DNA of 64,000 nt from assembly GCA_902763185.1 (NCBI GenBank), contig CACWQT010000008.1, forward strand, positions 1-64,000. Direction: 5' to 3'. The notes under the pieces are model-generated. The model worked only from the letters and a program-made list of their open reading frames with translations, was not told the DNA's origin and did not search any database. Position numbers and translations under genes: made by a program. The stretch's first letter is position 1. Each line of letters starts with the position of its first letter. Below are positions 54,655-62,521 of the stretch, in pieces. Origin of the DNA: an uncultured Rhodospirillales bacterium (lineage in GTDB: Bacteria > Pseudomonadota > Alphaproteobacteria > RF32 > CAG-239).

Positions 54655-56175
54655 TTAATATGACCGTGCGTAAATCACGTCTAACGTCGCTTTTTTACCC
54701 GAGAGCAAACATTCACCCTCAGTGCCGCTTTGATCAAACGGAATACAACGGATAGTCAAACGCATTTCTTTCAATTTATCTAATGTGTCATCATCACCGC
54801 ACCATTTACCGCGCACAAAGGCAACCTTGTTTTGCTGATTTTCGCCGTTGATGAAGATATTGGAATTGGCAAAATAGGCCTCAAATTCTTCTTTGGTCTT
54901 AACCGTGGTGACAATGTTAGCGCTTAAACGTTCTTCGGCGCGTTTAAGCATTTCATCTTGAATAACCTGAAGTTTGTCGCTAATCGTCTCAACAAAGCCC
55001 TCAAAGCCTTCAAAATTCTTCCAACCGTCTTGGTTGATGTGGATACGATTGCGGAACATCACCGCGTTCTTTTCCAAATCTTTAGCCCCGACTTCAACAA
55101 TCAAAGGCGCGCCTTTACGTGTCCACTCCCACATTTTATCAACGGCATCTTTCGGACGGCTATCCAATTTAACACGAATTTTCTCTCCGCCGAAGATTTT
55201 ATCCTTGAGCGCATTTTTGAGCTTTTCGGCATAAGCCGAAATCTCGGTTTCTTTGCTTTTATCTTTTAAGATTGGAATAATTACCACCTCATACGGTGCA
55301 AGCTTCGGCGGCACACACATACCTTCGTCATCCGCGTGCGTCATAATCAAGCCGCCGATAAGACGGGTAGAAACACCCCACGAGGTTGTGTAAGCAAATT
55401 CCGGTTCATTATTAGTGTTAATAAACTTGATATTGGCGGATTTTGCAAAGTTCTGCCCCAAGAAGTGTGAGGTTCCGGCTTGGAGCGAACGTCCGTCTTG
55501 CATCATGGCTTCAATGCAATAGGTGGTAACCGCACCTGGGAATTTATCATATTCCGGCTTTTTACCTTTTATGACGGGCATGGCCATATCATTCACGCAC
55601 AAATCTTCATACATTTTTAAGCCGATTTCAGCTTCTTTTTCAGCTTCTTCAAAAGAGGCGTGAGCGGTATGCCCTTCTTGCCATAAGAATTCGCGCGTAC
55701 GAAGGAAAAGCCTTGGCCGCATTTCCCAGCGGACAACATTTGCCCATTGGTTAATCATCACCGGCAAATCACGGTAAGAGTGCACCCATTTGGAAAAAGA
55801 GTCGGCAATAATTGTTTCGGAAGTAGGTCTTACAATGAGCGGCTCTTCAAGCGGTGAAGCAGGAACAAGTTTACCGTCTACAGCACTCAAACGAGAGTGG
55901 GTAACAACCGCCATTTCTTTAGCAAATCCCTCCACATGGTCAGCTTCTTTTTGGAAAAAGCTCAAAGGGATAAACATCGGGAAGTAGCAGTTTTCATGTC
56001 CGGTTTCTTTAATTTTTTCATCTAAAAGATGTTGAATACGTTCCCAAATGCCATAACCCCACGGTTTAATTACCATGCACCCCGGAGAGGCTGAAATTTC
56101 TGCCATATCGGCAGCGGTAATCACATTTTGATACCACTCGGGGTAATTGCTTTCTCTAGTATTTTTCAGAGCCAT
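54655..56175 (-). CDS. proS: Prolyl-tRNA synthetase, archaeal/eukaryotic type
   Basis: 506 residues. Charges tRNA-Pro with proline. Class II motifs are visible: SASPGCMVIKPWGYGIWE, PTSETIIADSFSKW and RTREFLWQEGHTAHAS. The C-terminal zinc-type domain ends in Tyr (ARSY). The short form without the bacterial editing insertion and with this tail is the archaeal/eukaryotic type, found in scattered bacteria. Alphaproteobacteria normally have a bacterial-type enzyme, so this one was probably acquired by transfer (inference). Confidence 0.94.
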   Translation of the reverse strand: MALKNTRESNYPEWYQNVITAADMAEISASPGCMVIKPWGYGIWERIQHLLDEKIKETGHENCYFPMFIPLSFFQKEADHVEGFAKEMAVVTHSRLSAVDGKLVPASPLEEPLIVRPTSETIIADSFSKWVHSYRDLPVMINQWANVVRWEMRPRLFLRTREFLWQEGHTAHASFEEAEKEAEIGLKMYEDLCVNDMAMPVIKGKKPEYDKFPGAVTTYCIEAMMQDGRSLQAGTSHFLGQNFAKSANIKFINTNNEPEFAYTTSWGVSTRLIGGLIMTHADDEGMCVPPKLAPYEVVIIPILKDKSKETEISAYAEKLKNALKDKIFGGEKIRVKLDSRPKDAVDKMWEWTRKGAPLIVEVGAKDLEKNAVMFRNRIHINQDGWKNFEGFEGFVETISDKLQVIQDEMLKRAEERLSANIVTTVKTKEEFEAYFANSNIFINGENQQNKVAFVRGKWCGDDDTLDKLKEMRLTIRCIPFDQSGTEGECLLSGKKATLDVIYARSY

Positions 56176-56305
56176 AGTTTATTGTCCTCATATAATTAAA
56201 TCGGATTGAGTAAATACCAAAAAAGATGAGCTGTCAAGTAGAGGATTTACGATTTATTAAATAAAACCATATAAATTGCTTTAAAACGGATAAGGGAAGA
56301 TAAAT

Positions 56306-56665
56306 ATGAAAAAGTTATTTTTAAGTTTAATGATAGGATTAACAGTTGCGTTGGGGGGGTGTGAAGAAAAGGCCAACACCAACCGAATTTATGTGTTTTC
56401 GCAACCCGGATGCCAACATTGCACCCATGCCAAGAATTACATGGACAGATATTATAAGGACTACGATATAAAAGAAATGAACATCCGTGAGGGGAGCAAT
56501 ATGAGTTATATGTTGCGGTATGCCAGAAGATATAAGATACCTGAGGCAAACTTAGGTACGCCGTTGATTATCATGGGAAACAACTATGTTATGGGCTGGG
56601 GAACCGAGCAAATGCATGAGTTCAACCGTTATGCAAAAGATTTCAAACCCAAGAAAAAGCAATGA
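56306..56665 (+). CDS. Thioredoxin/glutaredoxin-fold lipoprotein
   Basis: 119 residues. A lipoprotein signal ends in ALGGC. The active site is CQHC in IYVFSQPGCQHCTHAKNYM, with a cis-Pro-like GTPLIIMG later. Probably a lipid-anchored envelope thiol oxidoreductase or disulfide isomerase; the partner is unknown. A structured 3' element begins 15 nt after the stop. Confidence 0.8.
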   Translation: MKKLFLSLMIGLTVALGGCEEKANTNRIYVFSQPGCQHCTHAKNYMDRYYKDYDIKEMNIREGSNMSYMLRYARRYKIPEANLGTPLIIMGNNYVMGWGTEQMHEFNRYAKDFKPKKKQ

Positions 56666-56680
56666 GTGCGTAGCACATTT

Positions 56681-56811
56681 CTCCCCCTTGACGGGGGAGA
56701 TGTCAACGAAGTTGACAGAGAGGGTGAAAACGCGTTAGCGCAGAAGCGCGCAAAGTTAGAATAAAAAATTACGGCAAGAGATTATCTCTGCCGTAATTTT
56801 TTATGCGCGCC
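56681..56811 (+). repeat. 3'-UTR structured element, copy C
   Basis: The first 60 nt are identical but for one base to 46145-46204. Then GCGCGC (56746-56751), an A-rich spacer, a 16-bp stem (56761-56776 with 56789-56804) extended by GAGA/TCTC, and GCGCGCC (56805-56811), which pairs back. The inner stem is unrelated in sequence to those of copies A and B. Confidence 0.75.
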
Positions 56812-56832
56812 TTATTTACTATTTTAAGATTA

Positions 56833-57372
56833 TTATTTCCCGAAATACCGTTTGAGCAAGCCGTCAAAGCCTCTGCCGTGACGTGCTTCATCTTTAGCCA
56901 TTTCGTGAATACTGTCATGAACAGCATCATAACCTAATTGCTTAGCCAAAGTCGCAATCTGCTTTTTACCGTCACACGCACCGAATTCTGCGGCGGCCCG
57001 CATTTCCACATTTTTCTTTGTTGAATCGGTTACCACTTCGCCAAGCATTTCGGCAATTCGTGCCGCATGGTCAGCTTCTTCAAAGGCGTAGCGCTTAAAG
57101 GCCTCGGCAATTTCCGGATAGCCTTCGCGATCGGCTTGGCGGCTCATTGCCAAATACATTCCGACTTCCGAGCATTCACCGGTAAAGTGTTCGCGAAGTC
57201 CTGCTACTATACGCTCGTCCAACCCTTTTGCTACACCGATTCGGTGTTCATCGGCATAATTTTTTTCGCTTTCATCAAGAGGCTTAAAGGTCGTCGCGCC
57301 ACAAACCGGACAAGATTCCGGCATTGTGTCACTTTCAATAACTTGTCCGCAAACTGTGCAAATATACTTCAT
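56833..57372 (-). CDS. Reverse rubrerythrin (rubredoxin-first)
   Basis: 179 residues. An N-terminal rubredoxin-like domain (CTVCGQ...CPVCG) is followed by a ferritin-like di-iron domain with [21 protein letters not shown] and [10 protein letters not shown]. In anaerobes this reduces peroxide or oxygen with rubredoxin or NADH as donor. The domain order is opposite to classical rubrerythrin and is typical of clostridial-type peroxide defence. Single gene. Confidence 0.93.
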   Translation of the reverse strand: MKYICTVCGQVIESDTMPESCPVCGATTFKPLDESEKNYADEHRIGVAKGLDERIVAGLREHFTGECSEVGMYLAMSRQADREGYPEIAEAFKRYAFEEADHAARIAEMLGEVVTDSTKKNVEMRAAAEFGACDGKKQIATLAKQLGYDAVHDSIHEMAKDEARHGRGFDGLLKRYFGK

Positions 57373-57507
57373 TATAAAGTCCTTTCAAAAATAGGTTAGG
57401 GTAAGACTTTTTTATAAAAATATCGTCTTAAAGTCAAACAATAAATTCTGTGCAAATTGAAAGTTTTGCCTTTGCAAATAATAAAAGAATACATAAAATA
57501 AGCACAT

Positions 57508-57526
57508 ACTTTGCTTAAAGCAAAGT
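57508..57526 (+). promoter_or_regulatory. Palindrome upstream of the exported glycosyltransferase-like gene
   Basis: ACTTTGC-TTAAA-GCAAAGT, 31 nt before the ATG at 57557. May be an operator or leader hairpin; no clear promoter. Confidence 0.3.
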
Positions 57527-57556
57527 TTTTGATTAACTCGTATTATGGAGAAAACA

Positions 57557-58573
57557 ATGAGTGATAAAACGATGAAAATCATCCTTTCTGCGCTGACGGC
57601 AGTATTGTTGGTGCTGATCGTATGTTTATTTGCCTTTAAGGGCGGTGCATCAAGAGCAGATTTAAATAAACTGGCTTTACGTATCGGTGATTTGCGCCAA
57701 TACCGCACCATGAACCGTGCCGATGTTAACGGCGCCATGGAGAGAGCTTTTTCTCGTGTTGGTTACAATGTAATTACAACAACTGAAGATAATTTATATC
57801 CGAACATCGCAGATGATGCCGGTGTAAATATTTACGTTCGCGGCTATAATCCGTTTAATGAATTAAAAACTGAAAAGAAAGACGTTGTAAATGTTGTTTA
57901 CATTCGCAATTTTGATTCACTCTATCCGGAAGAATTAGATTCTTTTGACGGTATTGCAACTTCATCACATGATTTTTATAACTACGTCATGGGCGCAGGA
58001 TATGCCGCGGCTTATTTACCTGAATTTACCGATCCGACAGTGTTTTATCCGGCACCGCGTCCTGAGTTAGAGCGTAATCTGCTTTATGTCGGTGATAACG
58101 ATCGTCATAGTCCGGCAATGGAAGCAGCAATTGCTGCTAAGTTACCGGTAGAGATTTACGGCAGATTTTGGACAGGCAATATAGAAGATGAATTTATCAA
58201 AGGCGAATATATTCACGACAATGATTTAGGCGCATATTTCTCATCTGCAAAAATCAATTTGGTAAATGTTGCCGAACATGAATCAGAGGTAGGCATTATC
58301 CCATCTCGCGTTTATGATATTGCCGCATCAAAGGGCTTTATGTTAGCTCCGTATAATAAAGAAATAGAAGCCGTGTTCGGCGATTCTATTCCGATGTATA
58401 AAAATGCGGAAGAGTTGAAATCGCTTTATAATCAATACATCAATAATCCGGCAGCTCGTGCCGAAAAGGCAGAAAAAGCCTATCGTATTGCTGTATCGGA
58501 ATATAATGTTGACGCATTTGTTCAACGCTTAAACGGTTTGGTAGAATTTTTAATCAATGAAAAAAGACTCTAA
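57557..58573 (+). CDS. Exported or membrane-anchored CgeB-like glycosyltransferase-family protein
   Basis: 338 residues from the ATG at 57557, which has GGAG nine nt upstream; the ATG at 57545 overlaps that site. A single N-terminal transmembrane segment (residues ~4-24). The body shares VNIYVRGYN, LLYVGDN, KINLVNV and RVYDIAASKGFMLAP with the protein at 25470-26492, with the same gap pattern, so the two are paralogues. As there, an extracytoplasmic GT-B fold is unexpected. Followed one base later by a small membrane-anchored gene. Confidence 0.75.
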   Translation: MSDKTMKIILSALTAVLLVLIVCLFAFKGGASRADLNKLALRIGDLRQYRTMNRADVNGAMERAFSRVGYNVITTTEDNLYPNIADDAGVNIYVRGYNPFNELKTEKKDVVNVVYIRNFDSLYPEELDSFDGIATSSHDFYNYVMGAGYAAAYLPEFTDPTVFYPAPRPELERNLLYVGDNDRHSPAMEAAIAAKLPVEIYGRFWTGNIEDEFIKGEYIHDNDLGAYFSSAKINLVNVAEHESEVGIIPSRVYDIAASKGFMLAPYNKEIEAVFGDSIPMYKNAEELKSLYNQYINNPAARAEKAEKAYRIAVSEYNVDAFVQRLNGLVEFLINEKRL

Positions 58574-59044
58574 ATGATATCAAATCATAAAAAAATCTTC
58601 ATGATTTTAGCCATAGCGGCGGTGGTGCTTTGCATCCTGCCGCTTTTGGTTAAACAACAACCTGTTATTTATGTAAATAGTGAACATGAGTTGACATCTG
58701 TTGAACAACAATTTTTATCAGATTTAAAAACAAACGGTATAAAACCGATACGACATCAAAAGAAATTTCCGACAAATGCGTATGTTTTATGGTTTTATCC
58801 TCCGGAACAAGCAATAGCGATACAAGATAGTTCTTCAGAACAAATCAATTTTATTTATAGCGATGCATATTATCCGTTTGAGTGGAAAGGTGGAAAGGAA
58901 TTACCGATTATGCTGACCCCGCATCAAAAACTATATGAGCATTATATGCGTTCCAATATCAAATCTGCTGTTTTGGATATTAAGTTCCCCAACGCCGCCG
59001 CGCGCTTTATTGAAATTTATCAGTGGATTAAAGAAAATCATTAA
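58574..59044 (+). CDS. Small membrane-anchored protein of unknown function
   Basis: 156 residues. One N-terminal TM helix (~8-26) is followed by a periplasmic domain with Pro and Tyr clusters (WFYPPEQAIAI, YYPFEWKGG). The ATG follows the preceding stop immediately (TAAATG), so translation is probably coupled to the exported glycosyltransferase-like gene and the product may form a complex with it (inference). No family recognised. Converges on the esterase gene with 4 nt overlap. Confidence 0.7.
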   Translation: MISNHKKIFMILAIAAVVLCILPLLVKQQPVIYVNSEHELTSVEQQFLSDLKTNGIKPIRHQKKFPTNAYVLWFYPPEQAIAIQDSSSEQINFIYSDAYYPFEWKGGKELPIMLTPHQKLYEHYMRSNIKSAVLDIKFPNAAARFIEIYQWIKENH

Positions 59045-59736
59045 CGACTGTGCTTAATAATCTCGGCGGCATCAATCATCTCGTCTTCAATCAGCTTATG
59101 CTCAATTCCGTCATATTCCATGGCCACCCAATCCACATTGTGATTCTGTAGCCAATCTTTCGTAAATTCTAAGGTCTTATATTGCACCGAGAGGTCACTT
59201 GTCCCATGAAACAAATAAACTTCCGGATAAGAGCTAAGCTCTTTTTCAAGCAAATCTTTACCGCAAACAATACCGGCAAAGGGGAAGATACCGCCTAATT
59301 GATAGCGGCGCGTAAGCCCCGCATATATAGCAATCATCGCCCCTTGCGAAAAACCCAAAATATAAGTCTGTTTATTAGCAATATGATATTTTTTCTGAAG
59401 TTCATTGATAAAACGGTTAATTCGCTTAGCCACGGCACTGATACGTGGTCCCGCCCGATTATAAATTTCAATAATATCAGCTGTGCTGGTTTGAGGGTTG
59501 CGACGTAATTTGTCAGGATCAATGTCGGTTAATGCATACCATTGTTTTTTATCTGGTCGCCGTTCACTGACCATATCCGCTTCCGGCACCACAATCACAA
59601 CATTATCAAGATGTTGCCCCAATGTTTCGGCATAAGGAATAACATCTTGTGCATTGCTGGTATACCCATGCAAAAACACCACTAATTTTGAAGGAGTGGC
59701 ACAACTTTTAACGATGTGATATTGAAATTCAGCCAT
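59041..59736 (-). CDS. Alpha/beta hydrolase (phospholipase/carboxylesterase type)
   Basis: 231 residues from the ATG at 59736 (GGAG upstream). Nucleophile elbow GFSQGA, HGTSDLSV with the catalytic Asp and GIEHKLI with the His: the thioesterase-like PF02230 group. Hydrolyses short esters or acyl chains; the substrate is unknown. Cytoplasmic. Confidence 0.88.
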   Translation of the reverse strand: MAEFQYHIVKSCATPSKLVVFLHGYTSNAQDVIPYAETLGQHLDNVVIVVPEADMVSERRPDKKQWYALTDIDPDKLRRNPQTSTADIIEIYNRAGPRISAVAKRINRFINELQKKYHIANKQTYILGFSQGAMIAIYAGLTRRYQLGGIFPFAGIVCGKDLLEKELSSYPEVYLFHGTSDLSVQYKTLEFTKDWLQNHNVDWVAMEYDGIEHKLIEDEMIDAAEIIKHSR

Positions 59737-59812
59737 AAAAACTCCGCTTTTGTTAACATGCATATAGCAAATAAATCTTAAAATTCGCCTAATAAGGAGA
59801 TAAAAAAATTGC

Positions 59813-59846
59813 TTGACATTTGTAAATTACAGAACTAAATTAGAAC
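59813..59846 (+). promoter_or_regulatory. lexA promoter with SOS operator
   Basis: TTGACA (59813-59818), 17 bp, TAAATT (59836-59841). The direct repeat GAAC-N7-GAAC (59832-59846) covers the -10. GTTC-N7-GTTC is the alphaproteobacterial LexA box; LexA bound here would block RNA polymerase, so lexA is autoregulated. Confidence 0.85.
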
Positions 59847-59881
59847 AAAATTGATAACATTTTTTGAACAGGGGAGCAAAC

Positions 59882-60547
59882 ATGTTAACACCAAAACAAC
59901 ACAAATTACTGATGTATATAGATGGTTTTATCAAAAAGAATGGTCACTCACCGTCTTTTGAAGAGATGAAGGCCGCTGTCGGTCTAAAGTCCAAATCAGG
60001 CATCCATGCGTTGATAAACTCGCTGGAAGAACGCGGTTTTATCCGTAAACTGGCGCATAAAGCTCGTGCATTAGAAGTCTTAAAAATGCCTGAGGCAGAT
60101 GAAACTCCAAAGAACAATAGTGCGCCAAATATTGCCAATGATAATGATGACGCAGAGTTCTCTTTGATGATACCGCTATATGGTAAAATTGCCGCCGGCA
60201 CACCGATTGAGGCAATAGCCAATCCCTCTGAATATATTTATATTCCTAAGAGTTTTTCAACTCAGTCTGAATTATATGCTTTAACCATAGAAGGCGAGTC
60301 GATGATAGAGGCAGGTATATTTGATGGCGATACAGCAATTATCCGCCGTGCGGATAGGGCGGATAACGGGCAGATTGTTGTAGCATTGGTGGATAACGAA
60401 GAAGCCACCTTAAAAGTGCTTAATAAAAAATCCGGAAATGAGGTCTGGTTATTGCCGTGCAATAAAGATTATAACCCGATAAAGTTAACCGCAGATCGCC
60501 TCAAAATTCAAGGCATATTATACGGCATTGTCCGCAAATATAATTAA
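59882..60547 (+). CDS. lexA: SOS-response repressor LexA
   Basis: 221 residues from the ATG at 59882 behind GGGGAG. N-terminal helix-turn-helix (SPSFEEMKAAVGLKSKSGIHALI), then the self-cleavage domain: cleavage site A105-G106 (GKIAAGTP), catalytic S140 (GESM) and K178 (EEATLK). Represses SOS genes until RecA triggers self-cleavage. Controlled by its own operator upstream and co-transcribed with mtnN 10 nt later. Confidence 0.95.
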   Translation: MLTPKQHKLLMYIDGFIKKNGHSPSFEEMKAAVGLKSKSGIHALINSLEERGFIRKLAHKARALEVLKMPEADETPKNNSAPNIANDNDDAEFSLMIPLYGKIAAGTPIEAIANPSEYIYIPKSFSTQSELYALTIEGESMIEAGIFDGDTAIIRRADRADNGQIVVALVDNEEATLKVLNKKSGNEVWLLPCNKDYNPIKLTADRLKIQGILYGIVRKYN

Positions 60548-60557
60548 GGAGTCACAA

Positions 60558-61223
60558 ATGAAAATAGCAATTATCACCGCTATGGCAAGTGAGTTTGCCT
60601 CAGTTAAATCATTATACGATTTTAAGGGAACTGACACAGAGGCAACAGCTGTGGCACATGGTAAAGAGATTTTATTGATAAAATCAGGTATGGGTAAAGT
60701 AAACGCCGCCGTTGCCGCAATGGAGGCCATAAACAAAGGTGCCGATATCATTATCAATACCGGTCTTGCCGGTGGTATAGACAGTTCACTCAATCAATGC
60801 GATATTGTTTTAGCAAACAAGGTTTGTTATCACGATGTCTGGTGCGGAGAACCCAATGAAGTTGGGCAGATGCAGGATTTACCGTTGTATTACGAAACAT
60901 CACCGGCGTTATTAAAACAGATAGAAAAATCCGCACCGCACTTTAAGGTTGGTTTAGCCGTGACCGGCGATCAGTTTTTAACCGATGTGGAGCGCTTAAA
61001 GGAAATAAAATCTACATTTCCTGAGGCCTTGGCAGTGGATATGGAGAGCGCGGCAATAGGCCAAGTGGCATTTCTGATGCATAAACAATTCATATCACTT
61101 AGGATAATCAGCGATGTCGTGGGAAAAGAAGGCCAGCTTGAATCGTATGAAAAGTTTAAGCAAGACACACCTAAAACTGCCGCAGAAATGGTTGATATAA
61201 CTCTTTCAGCCATAAAAGGCTAG
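60558..61223 (+). CDS. mtnN: 5'-methylthioadenosine/S-adenosylhomocysteine nucleosidase
   Basis: 221 residues from the ATG at 60558 behind AAGGAG. Recycles MTA and SAH. E12 in ITAMASEF is the general acid, and VDMESAAI and IISDVVGK carry the ribose-binding Glu and catalytic Asp. Probably co-expressed with lexA, an unusual partnership that would place it under SOS control. Strong terminator after it. Confidence 0.93.
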   Translation: MKIAIITAMASEFASVKSLYDFKGTDTEATAVAHGKEILLIKSGMGKVNAAVAAMEAINKGADIIINTGLAGGIDSSLNQCDIVLANKVCYHDVWCGEPNEVGQMQDLPLYYETSPALLKQIEKSAPHFKVGLAVTGDQFLTDVERLKEIKSTFPEALAVDMESAAIGQVAFLMHKQFISLRIISDVVGKEGQLESYEKFKQDTPKTAAEMVDITLSAIKG

Positions 61224-61246
61224 GGTTATACAAACCTCAAAATAAA

Positions 61247-61281
61247 CCCCACTTCCTCAGAGGTAAGTGGGGTATTTTTTT
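61247..61281 (+). terminator. Terminator of lexA-mtnN
   Basis: CCCCACTT/AAGTGGGG stem followed by TATTTTTTT. Confidence 0.9.
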
Positions 61282-61294
61282 GCCGAAACTAACC

Positions 61295-62371
61295 TTAGGC
61301 AGACAGTTGCTCTAACAGGTTAATTGCGATAGTTGTCATATATCCGATATAAATCAATGCGATAATGATAAATCCTGTTATCATCAAGCCGGCATATCTG
61401 ATACCGTATTTTTTATAGCAAGCATCATTATACATCGGTGCACCATAAGCATTATCCGCTTTTTCTTCTTCATAAAAACCGGAAACAATACTGATTTTGC
61501 ATGCATAATAAATAATGGCAACAAAAGCAATAATTGCAACAAGGCCGATGCTTCTTGTCACAAACGAGCTAATATCGGCCTTTCCGATTTGCATATATGA
61601 GCTGGCAACAGATAAAAGAAACATAACAACGCACCATGCAACCATCGGACGGAAAAATCCTTTCCATGCCGCATAACCGCAGTCATGCAAACGCCGAACA
61701 GTCAAAGAGACGGCAATCAATAGCCAAACAAACATTATAAATGAAGAAAATCCACTGCACCATGCGCAAGGCTGTCCGGTTTTAGCAATGGTATTTTCCG
61801 AAATAATACCTAATCCGGTATAAACAAAAAAGGCAAAAAACATATTAAACAAAGCGTATGCCCAATATTCATAGCGTGATGTTCTGCCCTTAAAATTCAA
61901 GATATTTTTATAAGCTCTTGCCCAAGCCCCAAACAATCCGCTTTTAGCGCCGCAACAGCAACAACAAGCTTTCGGCTCCTTTTCAACCACCTCTTTTTCA
62001 AGCTGAAACTTTTTAACGGCAGTCTTTTGTGCATTTTCTTTAACAACTTTACTCTTGTTTCGTTCGGCAACAGATTTAATCGGAGCAACCACAGTAGCTT
62101 TCGGGGCAACTTTTGCCGGAGCTTTAGCAACCTTTTTTTGAACCTTTGCTTTTTTAACTTCCTCATTATGTGCTTTAATTGAGAGCACATTTTGCACCAT
62201 ATCTATATTTTCTTTAACCGGCACTTGCGTATTTAGGGTTTTAGCCTTAGGTGCCTTGGTGCTCTTTTTTGCCGCGGTAACTTTTTTAACAGCTTTAACA
62301 GCCGGCTTAGTTGCAGGCTTTTTAACCGCAGGTGTCTTTGCTTTACTTGCAGGAGCTTTTGTAACAGCCAT
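61295..62371 (-). CDS. DUF805 membrane protein with a histone-H1-like N-terminal tail
   Basis: 358 residues. Residues 1-~125 are Lys/Ala/Pro/Val-rich, with many AKK, PAVK and APK units like histone H1 or bacterial AlgP/HU tails. Next comes a run of five Cys (ACCCCCGAKSG), then a DUF805 membrane domain at ~150-355 (NFKGRTSRYEYWAYALFNMFF, RRLHDCG). The tail may bind DNA, acidic polymers or phospholipids and the Cys cluster a metal; all inference. ATG after GAGG. Confidence 0.8.
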   Translation of the reverse strand: MAVTKAPASKAKTPAVKKPATKPAVKAVKKVTAAKKSTKAPKAKTLNTQVPVKENIDMVQNVLSIKAHNEEVKKAKVQKKVAKAPAKVAPKATVVAPIKSVAERNKSKVVKENAQKTAVKKFQLEKEVVEKEPKACCCCCGAKSGLFGAWARAYKNILNFKGRTSRYEYWAYALFNMFFAFFVYTGLGIISENTIAKTGQPCAWCSGFSSFIMFVWLLIAVSLTVRRLHDCGYAAWKGFFRPMVAWCVVMFLLSVASSYMQIGKADISSFVTRSIGLVAIIAFVAIIYYACKISIVSGFYEEEKADNAYGAPMYNDACYKKYGIRYAGLMITGFIIIALIYIGYMTTIAINLLEQLSA

Positions 62372-62477
62372 AATATATACCTCATAAAAAAATTAAATCA
62401 CGACATAATAATAGTCAAAAAGATTATAATTACAACACTTTGCCGCATTTAAACCACAACTTTCTTTAATTTTAGAT

Positions 62478-62512
62478 AAAAAAATCCCCGATAGTCGTTA
62501 AACTATCGGGGA
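62478..62512 (-). terminator. Terminator of the gene at 62522
   Basis: Minus strand TCCCCGATAGTT/AACTATCGGGGA region: CCCCGATAGT pairs with ACTATCGGGG, followed by seven T. Confidence 0.85.
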
Positions 62513-62521
62513 AATTATAAG

